64,000 nt of DNA from Phenylobacterium deserti (GTDB lineage Bacteria > Pseudomonadota > Alphaproteobacteria > Caulobacterales > Caulobacteraceae): the NCBI GenBank assembly GCA_943332615.1, contig CALQQB010000002.1:1-64000 (forward strand), written 5' to 3'. Each line of letters begins with the position of its first letter. Position 1 is the first letter of the stretch. The notes beneath the pieces were generated by a model that searched no databases, was not told the origin of the DNA, and saw only the letters and a program-made list of their open reading frames with translations. The translations under genes and the position numbers were made by a program. Shown here piece by piece: positions 38,505 through 47,871 of the stretch.

Positions 38505-40283
38505 TCAGATCTTCAGCTGCGGCGCAAGGCGAATAGACAGCTCTTTCAGCTGCTTGTCGGACACTTCTGACGGCGCGTTCATCATCAGGTCCTGGCCCTG
38601 CTGATTCAGCGGGAAGGCGATGACCTCGCGGATCGCGGTCTCACCGGCCAGCAGCATGACGATCCGGTCGATGCCGGGCGCCAGGCCCCCGTGCGGCGGC
38701 GCGCCATGGCGGAAGGCGTTGAGCATGCCGCCGAACTGTTCCTCGACCACACTCTCGTCGTAGCCGGCGATCGCGAAGGCCTTGACCATGATCTCCGGCA
38801 GGTGGTTCCGCACGGCGCCGGAGCACAGCTCGTAGCCATTGCAGACGATGTCATACTGGTAGGCCAGGATATCCAAGGGGTCCTTGGTGTTCAGCGCGTC
38901 CAGCTCGCCCTGCGGCATCGAGAACGGGTTGTGGCTGAAGTCAACGTGGTTGGATTCCTCGTTCATCTCGAACATCGGGAAATCGACGATCCAGACGAAC
39001 TCGAAGCGGTCCTCGTCCACCAGTTTCAGGTCCGTGCCCACCTTCGTGCGCGCAGTCCCGGCAAACTTGGCGAACACCTTGGGATCGCCGGCCGCGAAGA
39101 AGCAGGCATCGCCGGCGCCCAGGCCCATCTGGCCCATGACCGCGTCGGTCTTCTCAAGCCCCAGGTTCTTGGCGATCGGGCCGCCCCAGGCGCCCTGATC
39201 CTCACTCCAGAAGATGTAGCCCAGGCCGGCCTGGCCCTCGCCCTGCGCCCAGCTGTTCATGCGGTCGCAGAACGCGCGGGAACCGCCCTTCGGCGCGGGC
39301 ACGGCCCACACGGCATTCTTGCTGTCCTCGAGGATCCGCGCGAACAGGCCAAAGCCACCGCCGCGGAAGTGCTCGGAGACATCCTGCATGATCAGCGGGT
39401 TGCGCAGGTCCGGCTTGTCAGTGCCGTACTTGCTCATGCATTCCCGATAGGCGATGCGCGGGAACGGGTACGGCGTCACCGGCTTGCCGTTCGCGAACTC
39501 CTCGAACACGCCATGCATGACGGGCTCGATGGCCGCGAAGATGTCTTCCTGGGTCACGAAGCTCATCTCGACGTCGAGCTGGTAGAACTCCAGGCTGCGG
39601 TCGGCGCGCAGGTCCTCGTCGCGGAAACAGGGCGCGATCTGGAAGTAGCGGTCGAAGCCGGAGACCATCAGCAGCTGCTTGAACTGCTGGGGCGCCTGCG
39701 GCAGGGCGTAGAACTTTGACGGGTGCAGGCGCGACGGCACCAGGAAGTCGCGCGCGCCCTCGGGCGACGACGCCGTCAGGATCGGGGTCTGGTACTCAAG
39801 GAACCCTTGGCCGATCATCCGGGTGCGGATCGAGTGGATCACCCGCGAGCGCAGCACGATGTTGCGGTGCAGGGTCTCGCGGCGCAGGTCCAGGTGACGG
39901 TTCTTGAGCCGAATTTCCTCAGGGTAGTCCGGCTCGCCGAACACCGGCAGCGGCAGTTCGGACGCCGCCGACAGCACCATGATCTCGGCGGTCTTCACCT
40001 CGATCTCGCCGGTGGGCAGGTTCGGATTGATGGCGTCGGGCGAGCGGGCGACGACTTCGCCGTCCACCCGGATCACGCTCTCGGCGCGCAGGTGTTCGAT
40101 CACCGCGAAGCCGGGCGTCGATGGGCTGATCACCAACTGGGTCAGGCCGTAGTGGTCGCGCAGGTCGATGAAGATCAGGCCGCCGTGGTCGCGCTTGCGA
40201 TGGATCCAGCCCGAGAGCCGGACCGTCTGGCCGGTGTCGGCGGCGCGAAGCGCGCCGCAGGTGTGGGAGCGGTAGGCGTGCAT
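38505..40283 (-). CDS. aspS: Aspartyl-tRNA synthetase
   Basis: A 592-residue class II synthetase. An N-terminal OB anticodon-binding domain ([23 protein letters not shown]) is followed by motif 1 ([20 protein letters not shown]), motif 2 ([20 protein letters not shown]), a GAD insertion domain, and motif 3 ([13 protein letters not shown]). Bacterial-type length. The start at 40283 ([10 protein letters not shown]) is chosen over longer openings that lack family resemblance. Confidence 0.97.
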   Translation of the reverse strand: MHAYRSHTCGALRAADTGQTVRLSGWIHRKRDHGGLIFIDLRDHYGLTQLVISPSTPGFAVIEHLRAESVIRVDGEVVARSPDAINPNLPTGEIEVKTAEIMVLSAASELPLPVFGEPDYPEEIRLKNRHLDLRRETLHRNIVLRSRVIHSIRTRMIGQGFLEYQTPILTASSPEGARDFLVPSRLHPSKFYALPQAPQQFKQLLMVSGFDRYFQIAPCFRDEDLRADRSLEFYQLDVEMSFVTQEDIFAAIEPVMHGVFEEFANGKPVTPYPFPRIAYRECMSKYGTDKPDLRNPLIMQDVSEHFRGGGFGLFARILEDSKNAVWAVPAPKGGSRAFCDRMNSWAQGEGQAGLGYIFWSEDQGAWGGPIAKNLGLEKTDAVMGQMGLGAGDACFFAAGDPKVFAKFAGTARTKVGTDLKLVDEDRFEFVWIVDFPMFEMNEESNHVDFSHNPFSMPQGELDALNTKDPLDILAYQYDIVCNGYELCSGAVRNHLPEIMVKAFAIAGYDESVVEEQFGGMLNAFRHGAPPHGGLAPGIDRIVMLLAGETAIREVIAFPLNQQGQDLMMNAPSEVSDKQLKELSIRLAPQLKI

Positions 40284-40428
40284 TTTCTCTGGGGAAATAG
40301 GGGGTTTTACGAGGCGCGGAAGGGCGCACGGAGGACTGCGAAAGTCAAGGCGCGGGCGGGTCGGGCCTGCGGCTTGACACAACCAGCGTGGCCCCGTCCC
40401 ATCCCCACTTCGAGTTCGGGGATAGCCA

Positions 40429-41883
40429 GTGACCCATGCGATCCGGGCCGCGCTTGCGGCTCTTGCGGCGCTCAGCCTGAGTGCGTGCGCGACGACCACC
40501 GCAACGAAGCCGGCGGCCAAGCCCGCCTCGCCGCCTGCCGCGAGCGCCCCGCCGATACCGCTGCCCAAGGGCCTTGACCCCGCCCAGGCGTCCAACCCCT
40601 TCCCCAGCACCTACAAGCCCCTGCCCGGCCGCCCGACGGCGATCGTGGGCGCGACCTTGCTGACCGGGACCGGCGCGCAGGTGGAGAACGGCGTGGTGCT
40701 GATCCGCGACGGGCGCATCCAGGCGGTGGGCGCCGGCGTCGTGGTCCCGGAGGGTTTCGAAACCGTGGACGCCCGCGGCAAGTGGGTGACGCCCGGGCTG
40801 ATCGATACCCATTCGCACCTGGGCGTCTACGCCTCGCCGGAGGTCGCCGCCCACTCCGACGGCAATGAGGCCACCGACCCCAACACCGCCCAGGTCTGGG
40901 CCGAGCACTCGGTCTGGCCGCAGGACCCGCAGTTCAACCTGGCCCGCGCCGGCGGCGTGACGACGATGCTGATCCTGCCGGGCTCAGCCAATCTGTTCGG
41001 GGGCAGAGGCGTGACCCTGCGCAATGTGCCGGCCCGGACCGTTCAGGACATGAAGTTCCCTGGCGCGCCCTACACGCTGAAGATGGCCTGCGGCGAGAAC
41101 CCCAAGCGGGTCTATGGCGGCAAGAGCCGTGCGCCCTCGACCCGAATGGGCAATGTCGCCGGCTATCGGGCCGCGTGGATCAACGCCGCCGACTACCAGC
41201 GCAAGTGGGACGACTACCGCGCCAAGATCTCGAAGAACGAGAAGGCCGATCCGCCGAAGCGGGACCTGCAGCTGGACACCCTGGTCGGCGTGCTGAAGGG
41301 GGAGATTCTGGTGGAGAACCACTGCTATCGCGCCGACGAAATGGCGCAGATGATCGATATCTCGAAGGAGTTCGGCTACCACATCACCGCCTTCCACCAT
41401 GCGGTCGAGGCCTACAAGATCGCCGACTTGCTGGCCGCCAACGGCATCTGCGTCGCGACCTGGACCAACTGGTGGGGCGAGAAGCTGGAGATGTATGACT
41501 CGGTCGAGGCCAACGTGCCGCTGGTGGAAGCCGCCGGCGGGTGCGCGATCATCAAGTCGGACGACCCGGACCTGATCCAGCGCCTGAACCAGGAAGCCGC
41601 CGAAGCGCTGGCCGCGGGGCGCGCGGCGGGCCTCAGCATCACCGAGGCGCAGGCGATCCGCTGGATCACCGCCAATCCGGCCAAGGCGCTGGGCATCAGC
41701 GCCGAGACCGGCTCTCTGGAGGTCGGCAAGCGGGCGGACGTGACGTTGTGGAGCGCCGACCCGTTCTCGATCTATGCGCGCGCCGAGCGGGTGTGGGTGG
41801 ATGGCGGTTTGGCCTACGACCGTGGCGATCCGAGATACCAGCCAAAGTCCGACTTCGAACTCGGCCTGGAGGGCGCGCGATGA
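40429..41883 (+). CDS. Amidohydrolase lipoprotein (catalytically complete member of a pair)
   Basis: A 484-residue amidohydrolase-superfamily enzyme. GTG 40429 opens a lipoprotein signal with lipobox LSAC. A small beta-sandwich precedes the TIM barrel with the metal HxH in [16 protein letters not shown]; further likely ligands are His in [11 protein letters not shown], His in [10 protein letters not shown] and Asp in IKSDDPDL. The C-terminus returns to the beta-sandwich ([15 protein letters not shown]). It probably hydrolyses a cyclic amide or peptide in the periplasm. The stop overlaps the next gene's start (ATGA), so the two are translationally coupled. Confidence 0.88.
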   Translation: MTHAIRAALAALAALSLSACATTTATKPAAKPASPPAASAPPIPLPKGLDPAQASNPFPSTYKPLPGRPTAIVGATLLTGTGAQVENGVVLIRDGRIQAVGAGVVVPEGFETVDARGKWVTPGLIDTHSHLGVYASPEVAAHSDGNEATDPNTAQVWAEHSVWPQDPQFNLARAGGVTTMLILPGSANLFGGRGVTLRNVPARTVQDMKFPGAPYTLKMACGENPKRVYGGKSRAPSTRMGNVAGYRAAWINAADYQRKWDDYRAKISKNEKADPPKRDLQLDTLVGVLKGEILVENHCYRADEMAQMIDISKEFGYHITAFHHAVEAYKIADLLAANGICVATWTNWWGEKLEMYDSVEANVPLVEAAGGCAIIKSDDPDLIQRLNQEAAEALAAGRAAGLSITEAQAIRWITANPAKALGISAETGSLEVGKRADVTLWSADPFSIYARAERVWVDGGLAYDRGDPRYQPKSDFELGLEGAR

Positions 41884-43244
41884 CCCGCTTCCCCCACTTC
41901 CCGGGAATGGCCCTCCTGGCCACGGCGGCCCTCCTTGTGGCCGGGGCCGCCCAGGCCGCGACGGTGGCGATCACCAATGCCCACATCCTGACCGCCGGGC
42001 CGGCGGGCGAGATCGCCCGCGGCACGGTCGTGATCCGTGACGGCAAGATCGTCGCGGTTGGCGCCGGTCTCGTTCCGCCAGCCGGCGCCCAGGTGATCGA
42101 CGCCAGAGGCGGCGTGGTCACACCGGGCTTTGTGGCGGCCAACAGCCGCCTGGGCGTGCTGGAGATCAGTTCACTGGGCAACGATGCAAGCGTACGAACG
42201 CCCGACATCGGCGCGGCTTTCGACGTCCAGTACGCGCTCAACACCGATTCCGTGGTGGTCCCGGTGGCGCGGTTGGGCGGGATCACCAGCGCCATCGTCA
42301 CCCCGGTGGCGCGCGGTGGCGGGGGCGGCGGCGAAGCTGACGACGAGAGCGGCGCGAGCGACACCTCCGGCGGCCCGTCGTCGCAGAATTCGCCGGGCCT
42401 GTTCGCGGGCCGCGCCGCGGTGATCCAGCTGGGCAAGGGCCAGGAGCCACTGGTTCGCGCCCGGGTCGCCATGGTCACGCCCTTCGGCCGCGGCGGCGCC
42501 CTGGCCGCAGGCGGCGCGCGCGGGGCGGAGTATGTGCTGTTGCATGAGGCCTTGGCCGACGTGCGCGCCTACATGCGCAACCGGGCGGCCTATGAGCGGG
42601 CGGCCTACCGGGACCTGGCGCTGTCGCGCGCCGACCTGGAGGCGCTGATCCCCGTCGCGCAGGGCCAGATGCCCCTCGTCGCCGTCGCCAACAAGGCCTC
42701 GGACATCCGCGCGATCCTGAGGCTGGCGAAGGCGGAGAAGATCCGGGTGATCATCTCCGGCGGCGCCGAGGCCTGGCGTGTCGCGCCGGAGTTGGCGGCG
42801 GCCGCGACCCCGGTGCTGATCAGCTCAACGACCGACCGTCCCGCCGACCTTGAGACCCTGGGCGCGACTTTGGAGAACGCCGCGCGGCTGGAAAAGGCCG
42901 GGGTCACCGTGGTGATTCAAACCGGAGGTGGGGACCATCGCACCCACGAGATGCGCTATGACGCCGGGACCGCGGTGGCCAACGGCATGAGCCCGGCAGG
43001 CGCGCTGGCGGCCATTACCATCAACCCGGCCCGCGTGTTCGGGGTGGCCGGCCGCATCGGTTCGCTGGAACCAGGCAAGGACGCCGACCTGGTGCTGTGG
43101 TCGGGCGACCCCTTCGAGCCGCTGTCCCGGCCGCAGCTGATCCTGATCCGCGGCGAAGCCCAGCCGCTGACCTCACGCCAGATCGAGCTGCGCGATCGGT
43201 ACAAGGACCTGAACCGGGCCTATCCGCCGGCCTATACGCACTGA
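41880..43244 (+). CDS. Amidohydrolase-like protein lacking metal ligands
   Basis: A 454-residue paralogue of the preceding gene with a signal peptide (MALLATAALLVAGAAQA). The amidohydrolase frame is clear (IVIRDGKI-like opening, VVTPGFV, ITINPARVFGVAGRIGSLEPGKDADLVLWSGDPF), but the HxH is replaced by AANSRLGV, and positions matching the later histidines read VANKASDIR and ISGGAEAWR. A Gly/Ser-rich, acidic insert lies around residues 145-175. It is therefore probably non-catalytic and may stabilise or regulate its partner. ATG 41880 overlaps the upstream stop by four bases. Confidence 0.85.
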   Translation: MTRFPHFPGMALLATAALLVAGAAQAATVAITNAHILTAGPAGEIARGTVVIRDGKIVAVGAGLVPPAGAQVIDARGGVVTPGFVAANSRLGVLEISSLGNDASVRTPDIGAAFDVQYALNTDSVVVPVARLGGITSAIVTPVARGGGGGGEADDESGASDTSGGPSSQNSPGLFAGRAAVIQLGKGQEPLVRARVAMVTPFGRGGALAAGGARGAEYVLLHEALADVRAYMRNRAAYERAAYRDLALSRADLEALIPVAQGQMPLVAVANKASDIRAILRLAKAEKIRVIISGGAEAWRVAPELAAAATPVLISSTTDRPADLETLGATLENAARLEKAGVTVVIQTGGGDHRTHEMRYDAGTAVANGMSPAGALAAITINPARVFGVAGRIGSLEPGKDADLVLWSGDPFEPLSRPQLILIRGEAQPLTSRQIELRDRYKDLNRAYPPAYTH

Positions 43245-43246
43245 CC

Positions 43247-43271
43247 CCATCCCTGCTCTTCAGGGATGGGA
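43247..43271. terminator. Bidirectional intrinsic-type terminator
   Basis: CCCATCCCTG (43247-43256) and CAGGGATGGG (43262-43271) form a perfect ten-base stem with a five-base loop, starting two bases after the amidohydrolase stop and ending five bases before the stop of the convergent serine hydrolase. There are only short T-runs, so termination strength is uncertain. Confidence 0.65.
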
Positions 43272-43276
43272 TGATC

Positions 43277-44635
43277 TCATTTCTCCGGATGCACCAGCGC
43301 CTGGTAGGTCAGCGTGCGCGCCATGCCGCCCAGGTCGTCGCCGCCGGTGCCGCCCATACGCTGGATCATGCCCACGAAGATCAGGTCGTTGGTGGGGTCG
43401 ACCCAGAACCAGGTGCCGGCCGCGCCGCCCCAGCTCAGGCTGCCATCGCCTTGCAGCGTGCCGGCCTTTCGCGCGTCGTTGACCACCATGAAATCAAGGC
43501 CGAAGCCGACCGCCTCGTTGAAGCGCAGGCCGACGCTGCCGTTGGTGTTCAGCAGCACGTTCTTGGGGATGACGTTCGTTCCCATGAGCTCGACCGAAGC
43601 CGGCGAGAGGATGCGCACGCCGTCCAACTCACCCTTGTTGAGGATCATCTGGCTGAAGCGGGCATAGTCCATGGTCGTGGAGACCAGTCCGCCGCCACCG
43701 GATTCCATCGCCGGGGGCTTTGTATAGTCGGGCATGCCCCCGCTGAAGAGTTCCTTGGCCTCGACGATCTTGCCCTTGTCCTTGTCGAAGGCATAGACGG
43801 CCGCAAGGCGACCGGCCTTCGCGTCACCCGTGTAGAAACCGGTATCGGTCATCTTCAGAGGCTTGAAGATGCGCTGTGCGAGAAAATCCCCGAACTTCTG
43901 TCCGGTCAGGCGCTCGACGATATAGCCCTGGATGTCCACGGCCGAGGAATAGGACCAGTTCGTGCCCGGCTGGTACATCAGCGGGATGGTCGCCGTTCGC
44001 TCGATCATCTCATGCAGGTTGCTGGCGGCCAGCACCTTGCGCTCGCGATAGAGCTTGTCGACCGGATGCTCGTCGCCCAGGCCGTAGCCGAAGCCGGCGG
44101 TGTGGCTCATGATCTCGCGCATCGTCGGCGGGCGCTTGAGGTCCTCGACCTCGGTGATCTTGCCGTCCTTGTCGGCCTTGACCATTACCTTGAGGGCCTT
44201 GAACTCGGGCACATAGCGGGTGACCGGATCGTCGAGACGCCACTTGCCCTCTTCGAACAGGATCATCATCGCCACGCCGGTGATCGGCTTCGACATCGAG
44301 TAGATGCGGAAGATCGCGTCCTCGGTCATGGGCTTGCCGGTTTCGAGGCTGCTCTTCCCATAGGTCCGGAAGGCCACGACCTTGCCGTGGCGGGCCAGCA
44401 GGGTGGTCATGCCGGCGACACGGCCTTCGGAGACAGCGCCTTGCATATAGGCGTCCAGCTTGGCCAGGCGATTGGCGTCGAAGCCCAGCGATTCGGGGCT
44501 GGCGGCCGGGGCCAGCGCCATGGCCGGCGCCTTGACGGCGACGGCCTTCTTCGACTGCGCGAGGCCGGCGGCTGGCGCGGCGACCAAAGCGATGGCGCCC
44601 AGCGCCGCCGCCAGGCGGATGCTCCTGCGAAACAT
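43277..44635 (-). CDS. Serine hydrolase with class C beta-lactamase fold
   Basis: A 452-residue exported protein (signal segment LAAALGAIALVAAPAAGLA). Catalytic SxxK is in YSMSKPITG and the tyrosine motif in WSYSSAVD; GGAAGTWFWVDP near the C-terminus takes the place of the KTG box. The family includes carboxylesterases (EstB), D-aminopeptidases and beta-lactamases; this sequence is closest to the esterase type (SPxSLGF...LDAYMQ opening). A role in beta-lactam resistance is not indicated. Confidence 0.88.
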   Translation of the reverse strand: MFRRSIRLAAALGAIALVAAPAAGLAQSKKAVAVKAPAMALAPAASPESLGFDANRLAKLDAYMQGAVSEGRVAGMTTLLARHGKVVAFRTYGKSSLETGKPMTEDAIFRIYSMSKPITGVAMMILFEEGKWRLDDPVTRYVPEFKALKVMVKADKDGKITEVEDLKRPPTMREIMSHTAGFGYGLGDEHPVDKLYRERKVLAASNLHEMIERTATIPLMYQPGTNWSYSSAVDIQGYIVERLTGQKFGDFLAQRIFKPLKMTDTGFYTGDAKAGRLAAVYAFDKDKGKIVEAKELFSGGMPDYTKPPAMESGGGGLVSTTMDYARFSQMILNKGELDGVRILSPASVELMGTNVIPKNVLLNTNGSVGLRFNEAVGFGLDFMVVNDARKAGTLQGDGSLSWGGAAGTWFWVDPTNDLIFVGMIQRMGGTGGDDLGGMARTLTYQALVHPEK

Positions 44636-44824
44636 GATCTATCCCCTCCCAAACACTTGTTGGGGCGACCTTAGGCTGAGGCCCCCTCCCCGCAAAGGCC
44701 GCGTGCGTTTCAGGTCGGCAACGCAGGCCCTGCCGGCTGGCTTGGCAACGGTTTCTGATCGCCTGGCGCGCGTGCGCCGGCAGCGGAGCTCGCGATCAGC
44801 CTTCTCCAGGCGTAGGCTGCGCCC

Positions 44825-45682
44825 ATGAGCGCACCGTTCCGCACAGAGCCACTGCCCGCCAGCTTCGGAGCCAGGGTCACCGACCTGGCCGTCGCCGACC
44901 TGGCGGACGCGGACTTCGCCGCCCTCTACCGCACCTGGCTGACCTACGGCCTGCTGATCTTCCCGGGCCAGCATCTCAGCCGCGACCAACAGGTGGCGTT
45001 CGCGCGCCGCTTCGGGGCGCTGGAGATCGAGATCACCCCGATCAGCAACGTCCGCGCCGACGGCTCGGTCCGCCCCGAGGACGGCGACGACGTGGTCAAG
45101 GTGCTGAAGGGCAACATGGGTTGGCACTGCGATTCCACCTACATGCCGGTACAGGCCAAGGGCGCGGTGTTCACGGCCCACGTCGTCCCGGGCGCGGGCG
45201 GCGAAACGGATTGGGCCGACATGGCCGCAGCCCATGACGCCCTGACGCCTGCCCTGCGCGCCCGTGTCGCCGGGCGCTCGGCACGGCACTCCCTGCGCTA
45301 CAGCCAGGGCAAGGTCGGCCATGCGCACCAGGCGGGCAGCGCCTATTCCGGCTACGGAATGACGGTGGAAAGCCCACCGCTGCGACCGCTGGTGAAGCGC
45401 CACCCGGAGACGGGACGCGACTGCCTGATGATCGGCCGCCACGCATTTGGCATTCCAGGCCTGCCGCCGGCCGAGTCCGAGGCCCTGTTGGAGGAACTCA
45501 CCGCCCTGGCCTGTCAGCCGCCCCGCACCTGGCGGCACAGCTGGACCCCGGGCGATGCCGTCGTCTGGGATAACCGGCGCCTGATGCACCGCGCCTGCCC
45601 TTGGGACATGGCCATTCCGCGGGTGATGTATCACTCGCGCATCGCCGGAGATCCGGTCAGCGAGTTCGCAGCCGCGGGATAA
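44825..45682 (+). CDS. TauD/TfdA-family Fe(II)/2-oxoglutarate dioxygenase
   Basis: A 285-residue non-haem iron dioxygenase. The iron triad is visible as HCD in GWHCDSTYMPV near residue 101 and the distal histidine in NRRLMHRACPW near residue 258. The 2-oxoglutarate-binding arginine should be the following PRVMYHSRI. The N-terminus FGARVTDLAVADL fits TauD/TfdA. Members hydroxylate taurine, phenoxyacetates, sulfonates or similar; the substrate here is unknown. It stands alone between divergent and unrelated neighbours. Confidence 0.9.
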   Translation: MSAPFRTEPLPASFGARVTDLAVADLADADFAALYRTWLTYGLLIFPGQHLSRDQQVAFARRFGALEIEITPISNVRADGSVRPEDGDDVVKVLKGNMGWHCDSTYMPVQAKGAVFTAHVVPGAGGETDWADMAAAHDALTPALRARVAGRSARHSLRYSQGKVGHAHQAGSAYSGYGMTVESPPLRPLVKRHPETGRDCLMIGRHAFGIPGLPPAESEALLEELTALACQPPRTWRHSWTPGDAVVWDNRRLMHRACPWDMAIPRVMYHSRIAGDPVSEFAAAG

Positions 45683-45813
45683 GCGGACGCCGCGCCGCAG
45701 CATGCCCACTGTCGGTTGAACTTTTTCGTTAATTTACGCCTGAAAAGCGCGTCACAGCGACTTTCTGCGCCGTATGGTTTAGGAACCGTTGACGCGCGTA
45801 GGGGTTTTTTCGG

Positions 45814-47871
45814 GTGCCCAGTCTTGTCAATGGACTTGGAGGCCTTGCCGGTTTCGGCGAGGGCTTCCTTCAGTCCAACGATGATCGTTCAACAGCTTCA
45901 ATCGACATCACGTCGATCTTTGGCGCGGACGGCCTGTATCTGAACGGCGCGCACTACAAGACGCTGTTCGTCAACAACAACGGCAACATCACCTTCGGCG
46001 GACCGTTGGCCTCGGGCGATCCAATTGCGATGGGTCAGGCCGCCAGTCCCCTCGTCATAGCTCCCTACTGGATGGATCTAGACGGTACGGGGTCGCGCAA
46101 CCCATCGCCAGGCGGGACGTCCACGGGCACCCAGTTCGTGTTCTTCGACCTGGACGCCAGCCACAAGACCTTCACCGCCACCTGGGACGACATCGGCTAC
46201 AGCCCGACTCACGCCACGACGCCGGCCGCCTTCCAGGTGCAGTTGATCGACGCCGGCGGCGGCGACTTCGACATCGCCTTCATCTACGAGTTCATCGGCC
46301 CGGTCGGCGCCGACCAGCCCAACATCGCGCGCGCCGGATTCTCACTGGGCCGCACCGGCGGCGTGGCCACCAGCTATGAGCTCGCGGCCTCCGGCAATGC
46401 GACCCAGATCGCCCTGGTCGACACCAGCGCAGGGAACACAGGCCAGGCCGGCGTCTGGATGTGGCATATCCGCGGCGGCAAACTGATCGGCCCGTCCGAT
46501 CCTCCCGTCACGCCGCCCCCCACCGAACCCCCGGTGACGCCGCCAGTCGTTCCTCCGGTGGTTCCGCCCGTGACGCCGCCCGTGACGCCGCCGATAACGC
46601 CTCCGCCTACGGAGCCCCCGGTGATGCCGCCGGTGGTTCCACCCGTTACGCCTCCGCCCGTCGAACCCCCGGTGACGCCGCCGATTGTTCCCGCTGCGGA
46701 TGTGACATTTTCGGTCTCCGGTCCCGGCCTGCACCGCGAGGGCGACACGGGCGTCACGTCCTTCGACGTCCAGATCGGCCGTGCGGGCGACCTGCTTGGC
46801 CCCTCGACGGTCCGCTGGGTGATCGTCATCGATGATCCGACCGATCTGGCGCCCGGCCAGGCGCTTTCAGGCGAAGCCGTGTTCGGCATCGGCCAGGAGA
46901 GCCTCACGATCCCGATCTCGGTCCTCGGCGACAAGGTCTTCGAGCAGGACGAGCAGTTCCTGTTCAAGCTGGTCAGCGCCACGCACGGCGCGAACACCTT
47001 CGACCCAGGCGGCTCCAGCTTCGGCGTCATCATCAACGATGACGCGCCCGTCACCTTCGCCTTCTCTGGTCCCCAACTGCGCCCGGAAGGTCTGTCGGGC
47101 TCGACCCCGTTCGAGTTCACCGTGATCCGCGCCGGTGAACTGGGTCTGGCCTCGACGGTGCGTTGGGAGCTCACGCCCGGCGAAGCCGACGCGTTCGACT
47201 TTGCGGCAGGCCAGCCACTCTCGGGCGTCGTCACCTTCGCCGCGGGCGAGAGCCAGGCCAAGATCATTATCCAGGTCGCCGGTGACGCCCGGCCAGAGTT
47301 CGATGAGATCTTCGGCATCAAGCTGACGTCGGCCACCACAGGCACGGCGACCTTCACCCCGACGGCCGCGACGACCGGGACGATCCTGGACGATGACATC
47401 CGCCATTCACTGCTGGTCTCCACCCCGACCGCCCTGGTGCTGCCCGAGGGCAACTCCGGAACGACCGCGTTCAATTTTAACCTGCTGCGAACGGGCGACC
47501 TCAGTCTGGCGGTCACCACTGGCTACCACATCACCCTGCCGGTGATCGGCGGGGTCAGCGCCGGTGAGATCCAGACCCCGCTGGATGGCGTGGTCACCTT
47601 CGCCGCCGGCGTGGCGGAGGCGATGCTGACGGTCGTCGTTAATGCCGACACCACGCCGGAAGACAACGAGGCCTTCTCGGTGGCTCTGGGGGGCGGGGAC
47701 TTCAACGATCTGACCCTGAGCGGCGTCGTGATGAACGACGACCAGAGCTCTGGCTTTGGCGCCCCCATACGCGACTTGCCTCTGGGCCTAGGCGGCATGG
47801 ATGGAGAGCCGACCTCATTCATTGAGCTATTGGTCGGCGGAACCCTTTGGGCCGGCGCCGGCGGACTCTAG
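45814..47871 (+). CDS. Large nidogen-domain/Calx-beta surface protein
   Basis: A 685-residue protein from GTG 45814 (AGGGG upstream). Order: an N-terminal nidogen (NIDO) domain, residues about 30-225 (TLFVNNNGNITFGG; APYWMDLDGTG; FQVQLID); a 70-residue proline/threonine linker (PPVTPPPTEPP-type); and three Calx-beta repeats to about 650, each ending I.NDD or LDDD, which bind calcium. No signal peptide is seen, so type I or another leaderless export is possible, but no RTX nonapeptides are present. It overlaps the haemagglutinin-type gene by 25 bases, and a joint surface or matrix role is likely. Confidence 0.85.
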   Translation: MPSLVNGLGGLAGFGEGFLQSNDDRSTASIDITSIFGADGLYLNGAHYKTLFVNNNGNITFGGPLASGDPIAMGQAASPLVIAPYWMDLDGTGSRNPSPGGTSTGTQFVFFDLDASHKTFTATWDDIGYSPTHATTPAAFQVQLIDAGGGDFDIAFIYEFIGPVGADQPNIARAGFSLGRTGGVATSYELAASGNATQIALVDTSAGNTGQAGVWMWHIRGGKLIGPSDPPVTPPPTEPPVTPPVVPPVVPPVTPPVTPPITPPPTEPPVMPPVVPPVTPPPVEPPVTPPIVPAADVTFSVSGPGLHREGDTGVTSFDVQIGRAGDLLGPSTVRWVIVIDDPTDLAPGQALSGEAVFGIGQESLTIPISVLGDKVFEQDEQFLFKLVSATHGANTFDPGGSSFGVIINDDAPVTFAFSGPQLRPEGLSGSTPFEFTVIRAGELGLASTVRWELTPGEADAFDFAAGQPLSGVVTFAAGESQAKIIIQVAGDARPEFDEIFGIKLTSATTGTATFTPTAATTGTILDDDIRHSLLVSTPTALVLPEGNSGTTAFNFNLLRTGDLSLAVTTGYHITLPVIGGVSAGEIQTPLDGVVTFAAGVAEAMLTVVVNADTTPEDNEAFSVALGGGDFNDLTLSGVVMNDDQSSGFGAPIRDLPLGLGGMDGEPTSFIELLVGGTLWAGAGGL

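Noticed and set aside
45716..45740. A possible CtrA-type site (TTGA...TTAA) before the nidogen gene
   Set aside because: The spacing is nine bases rather than the seven of TTAA-N7-TTAA and the first half does not match.
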